This document shows, one piece after another, positions 1 through 8,184 of a DNA stretch of 64,000 nucleotides. Below the pieces are notes generated by a model. That model was not told the origin of the DNA and made no database searches. It saw only the letters and a list, made by a program, of their open reading frames with translations. The number at the start of each line of letters is the position of its first letter. The first letter of the stretch is position 1. The position numbers and the translations under genes are program-made. The stretch is from Sphingobacterium multivorum (lineage in GTDB: Bacteria > Bacteroidota > Bacteroidia > Sphingobacteriales > Sphingobacteriaceae): assembly GCF_900457465.1 (NCBI RefSeq), contig NZ_UAUU01000011.1, positions 1,736,001 to 1,800,000 of the forward strand, written 5' to 3'.

Positions 1-204
1 CACCTTGAAATCGCCTTTGGCCATGCCGGGTGCGGCGACCTCCACTTCGAAGCTGTCTGCGTTTTCCTTGATGTTGACCGCAGGAACGGTGGTACTTGTT
101 GATGAGTAATTTTTGTTGTCCCAGTTTAAAAGCTCGCGGTTAAAATTATCAAACATGGGCGAAAAAAGTGAAAAATTGTTCCAGTTTCTTTTTGCAAGTT
201 TCAT
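1..204 (-). CDS. Hsp20/alpha-crystallin small heat-shock protein, N-terminal part
   Basis: This is the first 68 codons of a small heat-shock protein; the rest lies beyond the left edge. Small heat-shock proteins are cytoplasmic ATP-independent holdases that bind unfolding proteins. The visible part starts MKLAKRNWNNFSLFSPMFDN, a typical bacterial Hsp20 N-terminal arm, and runs into the start of the alpha-crystallin domain with the pattern PAVNIKENADSFEVEVAAPG, which is diagnostic of the family. The ATG at 204 is preceded by a near-perfect Shine-Dalgarno (AAAAGGAGGTTAC), unusually strong for this phylum and typical of strongly expressed stress genes. I am confident of the family; the C-terminal IXI motif cannot be seen. 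Confidence 0.88.
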   Translation of the reverse strand, partial: MKLAKRNWNNFSLFSPMFDNFNRELLNWDNKNYSSTSTTVPAVNIKENADSFEVEVAAPGMAKGDFKV

Positions 205-458
205 AGTAACCTCCTTTTAATGAAGTATAACAATAATTAAAATCTATCAGCCGGCCGACTGTATTAAAAATCTCACAAAAAAAGTACCGAGCTTAAAAAA
301 CTGAAATTTTTGCAGCAAAACTGTCAAATTTTACCTGATAAATTGACAGAAAAGATATACGCTCTGTACAACATACCGAAAATTTGCTGGAAGCTGCCCA
401 CTTCGATGGCACATAATGGCCATAGGGGGGCAAGGGAAATGAAGCGACTAGCTAATAA

Positions 459-1521
459 CTAGGTTATTTGACATGGCTCCAGCACTTTTAAATGCGATCT
501 AAATGCTGTCCAGAAGCTCCGAAACTCGTTGTATTTTATTTTATATTCCTTGCAGGTCTGCTTCACAATCCTATTGAGCGCAGGATAATGCACATGGCTG
601 ATCTTGGAAAAAGGTGATGTTCAACCTGAAAATTGAGACCGCCAAGCAACCAGGTAAGTACCTTGCTACCCGTAGCAAAATTTTGCGGTGGACTGAATCT
701 GATGAATCATCCATTCTTCTTCGACCTTTGACTGGTCAATGGTTTTGAATTCGGTTTCTTCCACCACATGGGCCAGCTGGAATACTGTGGCCAGACTCAT
801 ACCACACACAGTACCAGCAATCAGCAAACCGATAAGTGTGGGCAGCCACCCGACGAAAATGATCGGAATAATGACAAATAAGCTGAAGTGAATTAGCTTA
901 CTGACCCAAAAAATAATACGCTCTTTGACCGGAAAATGAAATTGCTCCGTTTTATGTCCCATGCGCCCACAGAAATATTTCTCATAATCCTGATAAAAGA
1001 TCCACGCTAAATAGGAGATCCATAGAGCAGCGGAAAATAAAAACGCTGATAGCGATGGTGTTTCCGAAGTTTCTGGTCGTGGTGTATACGCATAAACTTT
1101 ACTTCGATATCGTGATCTTCGCCATCGATATTTGTATAGGTGTGGTGTGCAATATTATGTTTGAGCTTCCAAAAGTAGATATTGCCGCCCAGTAGATTGA
1201 GCGAGTAGGAGAGCACAGTATTCAGGTTTTTATTGTCTGAAAAAGAATTGTGCCAGCATCGTGCATAATGTTAAAACCAATCGCAGCGAGGTTAGCGCCG
1301 AAAATGATACATAATGCTATTGCAACACTCCAATGCAAAGGTGCGAATACCAGAAGGAGATACAATACCGCAAAGCTGATCAGGAGGATAGCGGCTTTCA
1401 GATAGATTTTACGATTCCCGGTTCTTGGCTGAAGTGAATTTTGAAAATAGTTATTGATTTTTTGTTTTAACGTTTTAGAGAACAATGTATTTACATTGCT
1501 GAATTTTACAGACTGGGACAT
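459..1521 (-). pseudogene. Front-end fatty acid desaturase, frameshifted at about four places
   Basis: This encodes a membrane di-iron acyl-lipid or acyl-CoA desaturase. All three histidine boxes survive, but in different frames: HDAGH (near 1250), HNIAHH (near 1160) and QVEHH (near 615). A Gln in place of the first His of box 3 is typical of front-end (delta-5/delta-6-like) desaturases; no cytochrome b5 domain precedes it. The reading frame starts MSQSVKFSNVNTLF at 1521, has two hydrophobic hairpins, and breaks near 1245 (GG-CAC lacks one base), 1012, 665 (AAAA for AAA) and 610 (AA for AAA). With these corrected the protein runs to the TAG at 459, about 353 residues, a normal length. No other decay is visible, so sequence error or very recent loss is likely. 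Confidence 0.82.
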
Positions 1522-1627
1522 TTGGATTTTTACTCGAGAGATATGCTTAATTTTTATAACGTTCGATCTTGAGCGATAGAACAATGTAAATATACGCTAT
1601 AAAATTTGAAAGATCCCGGTAGTAAAG

Positions 1628-1708
1628 TTAAAGATTGTTAAAGGTCATTCTGCCATCCTTGATTTCCCATGGTCCGGAAGATACACCTTTTGAATTTTTG
1701 AAGCCTCC
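1628..1708 (-). pseudogene. Possible C-terminal remnant of an unidentified protein
   Basis: The minus strand reads GGFKNSKGVSSGPWEIKDGR followed by MTFNNL and a TAA stop. Its composition is protein-like (no codon noise, an amphipathic end, normal stop) and unlike the random translation of neighbouring intergenic DNA. No start codon fits upstream; the frame runs into the 46-bp dispersed repeat. I do not recognise the family with confidence. It could be the last part of a gene lost during the rearrangements that shaped this region, or chance. Confidence 0.3.
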
Positions 1709-1713
1709 GGTAT

Positions 1714-1759
1714 TTATCCCGCGCCAACGTATCCTGCGCGCTAATTAACTATTCCACAT
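1714..1759 (+). repeat. Dispersed 46-bp repeat, copy 1
   Basis: TTATCC, one variable base, then GCGCCAACGTATCC, GCGCGC, AATTAA and TATTCCACAT recur at 7163-7207 in the same orientation with about four differences, one of them a single-base indel. Both copies are intergenic and border the AraC/oxidoreductase modules. The GCGC-rich half is unlike its AT-rich surroundings. Confidence 0.75.
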
Positions 1760-1831
1760 CGGTTTGCCGGAGCGCAGGTTTCTTTAAATGTAACACACAA
1801 CTCGCACTAAAATTTATTTTACACTGTTCTG

Positions 1832-2743
1832 TCAGTTAAACGATTGCCTGAACGCTAAAGGTGAAACATTGGTTTTTTTCTTAAACAGTTTGTTGAACGA
1901 TTGCGGATGTTCAAAACCGAGTTTGTAGGCAATTTCGGCCACGGAAAGGCTTGTCGCCGTGAGTTGTTCCTTGGCTTCTTCAATTAACTTATCGTGAATG
2001 TGCTGCTGTGTGTTTTTACCGGTAACTGAACGTAGTAAATCGCTTAAATAACGTGCTGATACATGGAGGCTTTCGGCTAAATACTCTACGGTTGGAAGCC
2101 CCTGTTTTAGGGTTTCTTCGCTGTCGAAATAATCGTCCAGCAATTTTTCCAATTGGGTCAGCAGCGCATGGTTAACCGCTTTCCTAGTAATGAATTGACG
2201 CTCATAGAAGCGGTTGCTGTATTGCAAGATCATATCAATTTGCGACAAAATAATATCTTGGGTATGCTTGTCGATATGCTGATATTCTTGTTCGATTTTA
2301 AGAAAAATTTCTATAATGTCTTTTTCTTCCCGTTCGGAGAGATGTAATGCTTCGTTAAGCGCATACGAAAAGAAATTGTAGTTTTTTATTTTAGTCGCTA
2401 GGGGATGGATATACAAAAAATCAGGGTGGAATAGCAGCATGTAACCTTTTCCGCATTCGACATTCATCTTTCTGATTTCGGCAATCGTTAACGATTGAAT
2501 CTGCTTGGGCGCAATAAAATTCATTGTTCCTTTGTCGAAATCGTAATACTGTTGGCCGTACTTTATTTTTGCAGTAACATCTTTTTTGAGCGAAATACTG
2601 TAAAAATTCACGTAGAACTGCTCCCAGATGTCGCTTTCATCGGGTTTAATTCCAGCTACATCAATTACACTGACGAGCGGATGTAATGGGGCCGGCAAGG
2701 ACAATTGCCGATGAAATTCGGATATGGAATTGATACTATGCAT
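1832..2743 (-). CDS. AraC family transcriptional regulator (module 1)
   Basis: This is a 303-residue regulator with an AraC-type double helix-turn-helix at the C-terminus (about residues 195-300). The second helix signature is LSVAEIAYKLGFEHPQSFNK, followed by LFKKKTNVSPLAF. The N-terminal half is a cupin-like sensing domain with the phrase LPAPLHPLVSVIDV, shared in slightly changed form with the proteins at 4216-5139 and 8185-9111, so the three are paralogues. I start at the ATG at 2743 (MHSINSISEFHRQL) because the paralogues align from there; an upstream in-frame ATG at 2776 lies inside a terminator hairpin. It lies downstream of, and reads in the same direction as, the short-chain dehydrogenase at 2809-3612, its likely target. 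The ligand is unknown. Confidence 0.9.
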   Translation of the reverse strand: MHSINSISEFHRQLSLPAPLHPLVSVIDVAGIKPDESDIWEQFYVNFYSISLKKDVTAKIKYGQQYYDFDKGTMNFIAPKQIQSLTIAEIRKMNVECGKGYMLLFHPDFLYIHPLATKIKNYNFFSYALNEALHLSEREEKDIIEIFLKIEQEYQHIDKHTQDIILSQIDMILQYSNRFYERQFITRKAVNHALLTQLEKLLDDYFDSEETLKQGLPTVEYLAESLHVSARYLSDLLRSVTGKNTQQHIHDKLIEEAKEQLTATSLSVAEIAYKLGFEHPQSFNKLFKKKTNVSPLAFRQSFN

Positions 2744-2758
2744 CCTGTTTTTGTTATA

Positions 2759-2788
2759 CAAATTTACAAAAAACAACTGCCTCGCAAG
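2759..2788 (-). promoter_or_regulatory. Candidate promoter of the module 1 AraC gene
   Basis: TAAATTTG (2766-2759, minus strand) matches the Bacteroidota -7 consensus TAnnTTTG exactly. CTTG at 2788-2785 is 18 nt upstream, close to the preferred TTTG-N19. It would start transcription only about 10-15 nt before the ATG at 2743, and it overlaps the dehydrogenase terminator. Confidence 0.4.
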
Positions 2789-2795
2789 GCAGTTG
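2765..2795 (-). terminator. Hairpin terminator between the module 1 dehydrogenase and AraC
   Basis: On the minus strand CAACTGCCT and AGGCAGTTG form a perfect 9-bp stem around a 4-nt loop, followed by a run of six T. It sits directly after the dehydrogenase stop and before araC. The same layout recurs at 5179-5209 and 8143-8171 in the sister modules, so it may set the ratio of enzyme to regulator. Confidence 0.8.
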
Positions 2796-2808
2796 CTGAT
2801 TTAAAAAA

Positions 2809-3612
2809 TTAGGCATCAAATTGTTTTGCAATTTCTTGCCTGAACGCTTCTTTTCCGATTTGTAATCGTCTTTCATAGAGTGCATGTGCATCTTCGCCTG
2901 CCAGATAACGTACCTGATCTTTATTGTCCGTGGCGGCTTCATACACCACTTGGGCAATTTGCTCGGCTGTGGATGCATTTTGCATCATCAGACCCATTTG
3001 TTCGAACAGTTTGTCTTCAATGTCCTGATAGTCCGAAGCTCGGTTTAGATCCAAAGAACGACCTGCAAAATCTGTCGCTATTCCTCCCGGAGCAACTGTT
3101 TTGATGGCTATTCCAAATTTTTTCAGTTCAAAGGACATGCTTTCGCTCCAGCCCTCCAAGGCGAATTTTGTGGCATGATACATCGAATGTATCGGGAACC
3201 CCATAAATCCACCAATTGATGTGGTTGAAATAAATAAACCACTTTTCTGTGCTCTAAAATGGGGGATAAAGGCTTGTGTAACCCGCAATACACCCAACAG
3301 ATTCGTGTTGATTTGGCGAAGTATCTTTTCGTCGCTCAACGTTTCAAAGGCACCCATTAAACCATAACCTGCATTATTGAAAACGACATCAATGTTACTT
3401 ATAGCGATCGCTTTTGCTACAGTTTCTTTGATCTGGGCCGGATCGGTAACATCCAATTTTAATAGCCTGATGTTTTCGATCCCGGTAAGTTCGGTTTCAT
3501 TTTCAGGATTTCGCATGGTTGCGATCACATTCCAACCCGCCTGTTGAAATAATTTGGCAGTTGCTTTTCCCAAACCGGAAGAAGCTCCTGTAATGAAAAT
3601 TGTCTTTTGCAT
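2809..3612 (-). CDS. Short-chain dehydrogenase/reductase (module 1)
   Basis: This is a 267-residue classical SDR, an NAD(P)-dependent oxidoreductase of the cytoplasm. The cofactor motif TGASSGLG is at about residues 8-15, NNAG follows near residue 80, and the catalytic YHATK (Tyr-x3-Lys) near 147 is preceded by the Ser of STTSIGG. The start at 3612 (MQKTIFITGASSGLG) is chosen because the Rossmann motif follows at the standard distance; the longer frame from 3657 adds a non-conserved leader. The substrate cannot be told from sequence; close relatives are annotated only as oxidoreductases. A terminator hairpin and then an AraC gene follow on the same strand. Confidence 0.92.
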   Translation of the reverse strand: MQKTIFITGASSGLGKATAKLFQQAGWNVIATMRNPENETELTGIENIRLLKLDVTDPAQIKETVAKAIAISNIDVVFNNAGYGLMGAFETLSDEKILRQINTNLLGVLRVTQAFIPHFRAQKSGLFISTTSIGGFMGFPIHSMYHATKFALEGWSESMSFELKKFGIAIKTVAPGGIATDFAGRSLDLNRASDYQDIEDKLFEQMGLMMQNASTAEQIAQVVYEAATDNKDQVRYLAGEDAHALYERRLQIGKEAFRQEIAKQFDA

Positions 3613-3891
3613 GCTGTTATTGTTTGATTCCATACCACAAATGTCTAAAGAAGGCATCGGGTAACTGTTGCCAAATTGAGCTTGATTGTAGCCAAAATGA
3701 CGAAATCAAAATGTGTGAAAAAAATCATCGCCAATGGAGCAGGAAATTCATCGACTTTGGCACGATTATTTGTTGATATTCGTTATAAAAACGATGCAAT
3801 GTTAAGCTGATTTTTGCTCAATTTTATACTTTTTGGCGTATTCGTATTGGCGTAATTGCTGTATTTTAAAAATTTTAGAAGATCTATATTT

Positions 3892-4152
3892 ATGCAAGGC
3901 ACAATTGACGGGATAAGCGGGGAACCACATCGTTCACAGGTGTTCCGTTTAACTTACAAAGGACAGGATTATCAACTGGTGTTGTTGAAAAAGTCTTTAT
4001 CAAAGCTCGATACGGAATTGCCAATTTCGCTTGATGGAATTGATCAAAAAATCGTAAAAAAAGGCGACCACTGGTTTTTTGAAAATAGACACTCCGATCA
4101 GCATTTTGCGACAGAAATCTGGCGCAATTTATCGCTTCGATATCGCCTTTAA
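3892..4152 (+). CDS. Small conserved-looking protein of unknown function (86 aa)
   Basis: The frame starts MQGTIDGISGEPHRSQVFRL and ends with RNLSLRYRL. It is soluble and mixed in charge, with no signal peptide, no transmembrane segment and no motif I recognise. I prefer the ATG at 3892 because the extra 12 residues in front (from an ATG at 3856) are derived from AT-rich leader DNA. It stands alone on the plus strand between two minus-strand modules. It is probably a real gene, given codon usage like its neighbours and a clean stop, but the function is unknown. Confidence 0.6.
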   Translation: MQGTIDGISGEPHRSQVFRLTYKGQDYQLVLLKKSLSKLDTELPISLDGIDQKIVKKGDHWFFENRHSDQHFATEIWRNLSLRYRL

Positions 4153-4215
4153 GGTAAAAATTCTACTGTATGGTGGCCCGCAGCTCAATATACAGCAGAT
4201 TTTAAGGATGTTATA

Positions 4216-5139
4216 TTAGCTTGAGGCCATCTTCCGTCTAAACTCCAGCGGTGAGAGCTCCGTTTTCTTTTTGAATAAACGATTGAGTGACTGTGGCTGT
4301 TCAAAACCCAGCTGATAGGCAATTTCGGCAACGGAAAGTTCCGACCTGGACAGCAGATCTTTCGCTTTTTCAATAAGTTTATGTTGGATATGGTTCTGCG
4401 CACTTTCACCGGTCTGCAACCGTAATAAATCGCTTAAATAGTTTTTCGACATATTCAGCCGCTCAGCAAAGTAACCCACTTGGGGTAAACCCTTGTGTTC
4501 GGTTTCGGCTTCAAAATACTGATCCAGCAATTGTTCAAACCGGCTCACCAAGGGTACATCGTGTACCTTACGCGTAATAAACTGCCGGTTATAAAACCGC
4601 TGCGAATACACCAGCAGCAGTTCGATGAAACTGACAATGGCATCCTGGCTATAGCTGTCGATCGGACTGTCATATTCGCTTAAGATCCCTTTTCCGATGT
4701 TTCGGATCTGCTCTTTTTCCCGGTCGGACAGAAAAAGTGCTTCGTTGACTTCGTAATCGAAAAAACTGTAGCTGCCGATTTTGTGTGCCAGGTCATAGGT
4801 GCGGATAAAATCGGGATGGAAAACAAGGGAATAACCTACTTCGGCATGGGCAGTATCGGGATCAACACTGATCGTCTGCCCGGGTTTAAAGAAGGTCATC
4901 AGGCCTTCCCGGAAGTCGTACTGATGTGGGCCATAACCCAATACGCATTGTGCATCTTCTTTGATGGAAATGCAGTACAGGTTGAGCTGAAAGGTGGTCT
5001 CGACCGTTGGATGTATATGCTTGTTTTTGGAGAAATCGGTGATGCTAAAAAGCGGATGCTGCGGTTTGGGCAACTGCAGCGCTTCATGATAGTCAGCGAT
5101 ACTATTGATCCTGATCAGTACGGGTTCTTTCTTTGACAT
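4216..5139 (-). CDS. AraC family transcriptional regulator (module 2)
   Basis: This is a 307-residue paralogue of the regulators at 1832-2743 and 8185-9111. The shared N-terminal phrase is LPKPQHPLFSITDF and the C-terminal double helix-turn-helix carries LSVAEIAYQLGFEQPQSLNR then LFKKKTELSPLEFR. The start is placed at 5139 (MSKKEPVLIRINSI) because the paralogues align there; the in-frame extension to 5208 runs through a hairpin. It follows the aldo/keto reductase gene on the same strand across a 78-nt gap that contains an 11-bp-stem hairpin. It likely controls that reductase. Confidence 0.9.
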   Translation of the reverse strand: MSKKEPVLIRINSIADYHEALQLPKPQHPLFSITDFSKNKHIHPTVETTFQLNLYCISIKEDAQCVLGYGPHQYDFREGLMTFFKPGQTISVDPDTAHAEVGYSLVFHPDFIRTYDLAHKIGSYSFFDYEVNEALFLSDREKEQIRNIGKGILSEYDSPIDSYSQDAIVSFIELLLVYSQRFYNRQFITRKVHDVPLVSRFEQLLDQYFEAETEHKGLPQVGYFAERLNMSKNYLSDLLRLQTGESAQNHIQHKLIEKAKDLLSRSELSVAEIAYQLGFEQPQSLNRLFKKKTELSPLEFRRKMASS

Positions 5140-5178
5140 GCTCTTTTTGCCTGTTAAATAATAGACTAATTTAAGTAA

Positions 5179-5209
5179 AATGCCATGCGCTTTCTGCTCG
5201 CATGGCATT
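5179..5209 (-). terminator. Hairpin between the aldo/keto reductase and AraC of module 2
   Basis: AATGCCATGCG and CGCATGGCATT form a perfect 11-bp stem with a 9-nt loop. On the minus strand the T tract after it (TTTTACTT) is short and interrupted, so it may attenuate rather than fully stop readthrough into araC. Confidence 0.65.
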
Positions 5210-5217
5210 TATATTTT

Positions 5218-6213
5218 TTAAGATTGCAGCGGAATACTTACATCGCGGGATCCGGTATCCAGTCCGATCGGCAGAATAGCCTCAATGCGTTGCAGCTCTT
5301 CGGCGGTCAATAGGATGTCTGTAGCGGCGATATTCTGCTCCACATAGCGCACTCTTTTTGTCCCCGGTATCGGCACGATTCCTTTTTGGATCAGCCAGGC
5401 AAGGGCCAGCTGGGACGAGGTAACGTCTTTTTCTTTTCCAATCTGTTCGAGTTCACGCACCAGATCGAGGTTTTTATAAAACTGTTCGCCCTGAAACCTC
5501 GGGATAAGTCTGCGGAAATCATCTTCGGGAATATCGTCCGGCGACTTGATCTCACCCGTGATAAATCCACGGCCCAAAGGGGAGTAGGCGACCAGGCCTA
5601 TACCCAGCTCCTGTGTCAGATCGTATACGCCATTGGTCTCTACTTCGCGTCCGAACAGGGAGATTTCATTCTGCACAGCCGTGATCGGGAAGGTCGCATG
5701 TGCCTTGCGGATCTGCTCGGCACTAACTTCCGAAATGCCCAGGTACCTGACCTTGCCCGCTGTGACCAGCTCGCCCATGGCACCTACGGTTTCCTCAATG
5801 GGTACATTCGGGTCGGGGCGGTGCATATAATAGAGGTCAATCACATCGGTATCGAGGTTTTTCAGCGAGCGCTCGATAGACTTTCGGATATAATCTGGCC
5901 GACCATTGATACGCCAGGTCACCTGGCCCTTATCATCAATCTCAAAGCCGAACTTGCTGGCGAGGATGTAATCGTTCCGCTTGCCGCTTATGGCCCTAGA
6001 GATCAACCTTTCGTTTTCAAAGGGTCCATACAGATCGGCCGTATCCAAAAAGTTACCTCCCAGTTCCAATGACCGGTGGATGGTGGCTATGGATTCTTTT
6101 TCGTCGGCCTTGCCGTAGATATCGCCAGTGGACGCAAAACTGCTCATCCCCATACAGCCTAAGCCGATCATTGGAATTTCAAGTCCCTGCGTGCCTAATT
6201 TTCTTGTTTTCAT
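5218..6213 (-). CDS. Aldo/keto reductase (module 2)
   Basis: This is a 331-residue NADP-dependent (alpha/beta)8-barrel reductase of the AKR superfamily, which reduces aldehydes and ketones to alcohols in the cytosol. The sequence shows KLGTQGLEIPMIGLGCMGMS at the start, the catalytic Asp-Tyr in FLDTADLYGPFENE (about residues 50-63), DLYYMHRPDPNVPIEETVGA, then AYSPLGRGFITG and a C-terminal IPIPGTKRVRYVEQN cofactor-binding region. Length and motifs match the AKR13/YakC-like group. I start at the ATG at 6213 (MKTRKLGTQGL); the upstream codons from 6237 add only a Lys/Asn-rich leader. The AraC gene of the module follows it on the same strand. Confidence 0.93.
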   Translation of the reverse strand: MKTRKLGTQGLEIPMIGLGCMGMSSFASTGDIYGKADEKESIATIHRSLELGGNFLDTADLYGPFENERLISRAISGKRNDYILASKFGFEIDDKGQVTWRINGRPDYIRKSIERSLKNLDTDVIDLYYMHRPDPNVPIEETVGAMGELVTAGKVRYLGISEVSAEQIRKAHATFPITAVQNEISLFGREVETNGVYDLTQELGIGLVAYSPLGRGFITGEIKSPDDIPEDDFRRLIPRFQGEQFYKNLDLVRELEQIGKEKDVTSSQLALAWLIQKGIVPIPGTKRVRYVEQNIAATDILLTAEELQRIEAILPIGLDTGSRDVSIPLQS

Positions 6214-6543
6214 CTGCTTCTTATTTTTGTTACCCAAAATTACGAAGCAGCGCCTGCAGCATGTTTACCCCAATTACGGAAACTTGTAACTGAATTACGG
6301 ATCTAATCGCTAATTAAGCTACCCTGAATTTTTCTTTATAGGCATCTTCTGAAGCTTTTTTAAACGATTTGAATCTGATTAGCCAACTGTTGCGAATATG
6401 AATTAATATCCAGCGGATTGTAAATGCGATTAGCCAAATTTCGAACAACAGGAGAAAACAACTGACAAAAAGTGTAATTTACATTAATATCAGGTCTCAA
6501 GATCAGATTTTAATCGTTTTGAAATCGCTAAATTAAAACAATT
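6214..6543. other. Divergent intergenic region, no gene seen
   Basis: These 330 bases separate the minus-strand aldo/keto reductase from the plus-strand secreted protein. An exact -7 box for the reductase, TAATTTTG on the minus strand (6242-6235), is present without a well-spaced TTTG upstream. I see no reading frame, RNA gene or repeat here. Confidence 0.4.
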
Positions 6544-7159
6544 ATGATGAGAAAATATGTTGGTATAATACTCTTTTTTATTGCTGCAGCGGGTAGCCTA
6601 CATGCGCAAACGCTGACGACTAAATTGGTACCGATGCGTTTAGCTGCAAGTTTTGACCGCGTAAAAGAGGGCATCCCCGATATGTCCGGCCAGTTTGTCG
6701 ACAGCAAGATGAAAATCACAGCCCTGAGAAGTACAGATTCGACTGCCCGATTTGAAATCGAGGAGCAGGGGATAAGCATTGAAACGGTTGTGGATAACGA
6801 AAAAGAGTATCATAAATTGGTCACTGCTGCGGCAAAAGATGTTTCCAAACCAAGTATTCATATGCTGTATACGTATTCGTTAAAGAATAAAAAATTGAAA
6901 GTACCGCCGCCGAGAAAAGTCTTTTTCTCTCCGGAGTATGGGGTAATCTGGGACTTTGACGTTAAAAAAAATAGCCGAAAAGGAAACCGAAGTTGTACTT
7001 AACTACAAATCACTATCGCCTGCATTCGCCGAGAAAATCGGAAAGTGAGTTTGAAGCGACACCTATTATAGCCACAAAATCGTAAAAATCGACGTCAATG
7101 ATAAGAGAATGAATCACCTGATCAAGGAGATTTTTGATCAATCAGATGCATGTCGATAG
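6544..7159 (+). pseudogene. Secreted protein of unknown function, frameshifted
   Basis: The N-terminus (MMRKYVGIILFFIAAAGSLH then AQ) is a clear Sec signal peptide with an AxA-like cleavage site, so the product would be periplasmic or surface exposed. No domain is recognised. The first frame breaks at 6963-6970, where eight A stand where seven keep the frame; the corrected reading continues KKIAEKETEVVLNYKSLSPA. A second disturbed patch near 7045-7060 lacks several bases before DTYYSHKIVKIDVNDKRMNH and the TAG at 7159. The length would be about 205 residues. The 46-bp dispersed repeat begins 4 nt after the stop. Confidence 0.6.
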
Positions 7160-7162
7160 GGA

Positions 7163-7207
7163 TTATCCAGCGCCAACGTATCCCGCGCGCAATTAATTAT
7201 TCCACAT
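7163..7207 (+). repeat. Dispersed 46-bp repeat, copy 2
   Basis: Same orientation as the copy at 1714-1759. It differs at the base after TTATCC, at C for T before GCGCGC, by one missing base before AATTAA, and at T for C after it. It lies about 140 nt upstream of the module 3 dehydrogenase. Confidence 0.75.
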
Positions 7208-7348
7208 TAATAAATAAAGTACAGTCGCCCAACCGTTGAATCTGAATCTGAATCTACCCTTATTTTGGTTAGAAATATCCTCAATTCAGCTACAATTGAC
7301 CGCCCATAGTTGCGGAACTTTGTCCTGTTACATTTAAATAAGTTTAAC

Positions 7349-8126
7349 ATGCAGACAAATGAAATAAAAGTAGCCCTAGTTACAGGTGCCAAATACAGGT
7401 GTTGGTTTTCAGATTGCCAAAGCTCTTGCTGAAAATGGATATCATGTGTTTGTTGGATCACGAGATTTAGAAAAAGGAAAGGATGCCGCCAATCAGATAG
7501 AAGGTGAAGCGCATGCCATTCAGCTGGATATTACCGACAATAATTCAATCAGGAATGCTGTTAGTAAAATAGAAAATGAGTTTGGGTACCTTACTCTGCT
7601 GGTCAATAATGCGGCAATTTCAAACGCAGGGATCCCCGGCCGTACAATGTGGGAAATTCTTAGTGCCCAGAAGGCAAGCGTCACATCCATAGCTGAAATG
7701 CGCCAGGTTTGGGAAACCAATGTATTTGGCACGCTTGCCATAACACAGGCCTTATTGCCCTTCCTCCGGAATGCAAAACAATCTAGGATCGTAACCGTTT
7801 CAAGTTCTCTAGGCTCACTGACCCTGAATGCAGATCCGGACAATGCATTCCGTAGTGGATTTGATGCCGTATATGGCGCTTCGAAAACCGCTTTAAATGG
7901 TGTTTTCCTTTCTCTTGCAAATGAATTGGAAAATACAAATGTTAAGGTGCATCTGGTAAGTCCGGGTTTTACAGCGACAGCCCTGAATAACTTTGAAGGT
8001 ACAGATACGGTGGAGGAAGGCTCACTTGAGCCGATACGCGTGGCACTGGCGGAAGATATACCCAATGGAAGCTTTACGGGACCGGCTACCTATCGCACAG
8101 AACAAGGGGGTCAAGTGCCGTGGTAG
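7349..8126 (+). pseudogene. Short-chain dehydrogenase/reductase (module 3), one-base frameshift
   Basis: This is a classical SDR of about 258 residues. The ATG at 7349 gives MQTNEIKVALVTGA; then GCCAAATACAGG carries one A too many. Removing it yields TGANTGVGFQIAKALAENGY, a proper Rossmann cofactor motif. Downstream are NNAAIS, the Ser of SSSLGSLT, and the catalytic YGASK near residue 165. A GTG at 7386 could start a shortened protein lacking the first strand, which would be inactive. The gene is followed by a terminator hairpin and an AraC gene, as in modules 1 and 2, although this module is on the plus strand. Confidence 0.85.
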
Positions 8127-8142
8127 AATTACACAAAGGAAG

Positions 8143-8171
8143 ACCTGTAGCTATAAGCTACAGGTTTTTTT
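8143..8171 (+). terminator. Terminator between the module 3 dehydrogenase and AraC
   Basis: ACCTGTAGCT and AGCTACAGGT form a perfect 10-bp stem with a 3-nt loop, then seven T. It is a textbook intrinsic terminator placed 13 nt before the araC start codon, so araC needs readthrough or its own promoter; TATAAATTTA just downstream resembles a -7 box. Confidence 0.85.
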
Positions 8172-8184
8172 ATAAATTTATTGT

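Larger units (their letters stand above)
1522..1831. other. Intergenic stretch with a dispersed repeat and a possible gene remnant
   Basis: This gap between the desaturase start and the first AraC gene holds no complete gene. It contains one copy of a 46-bp repeat (1714-1759) and, on the minus strand, a 26-codon reading frame ending at 1628 that looks like a protein C-terminus. The desaturase promoter should also lie here, but I could not pick an exact -33/-7 pair. Confidence 0.5.

Noticed and set aside
1714..1759. The 46-bp repeat as an integron attC site
   Set aside because: It lacks the R'/R'' core sites and an inner palindrome of the expected form, and no integrase is present.
5386..6072. 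A 228-codon frame antisense to the aldo/keto reductase
   Set aside because: It mirrors a well-supported gene with all AKR motifs, has no family resemblance and no promoter or Shine-Dalgarno; it is a by-product of codon bias.
7520..8065. A 181-codon frame antisense to the module 3 dehydrogenase
   Set aside because: The dehydrogenase on the other strand has a conserved cofactor motif and catalytic Tyr-Lys; the antisense frame resembles nothing.
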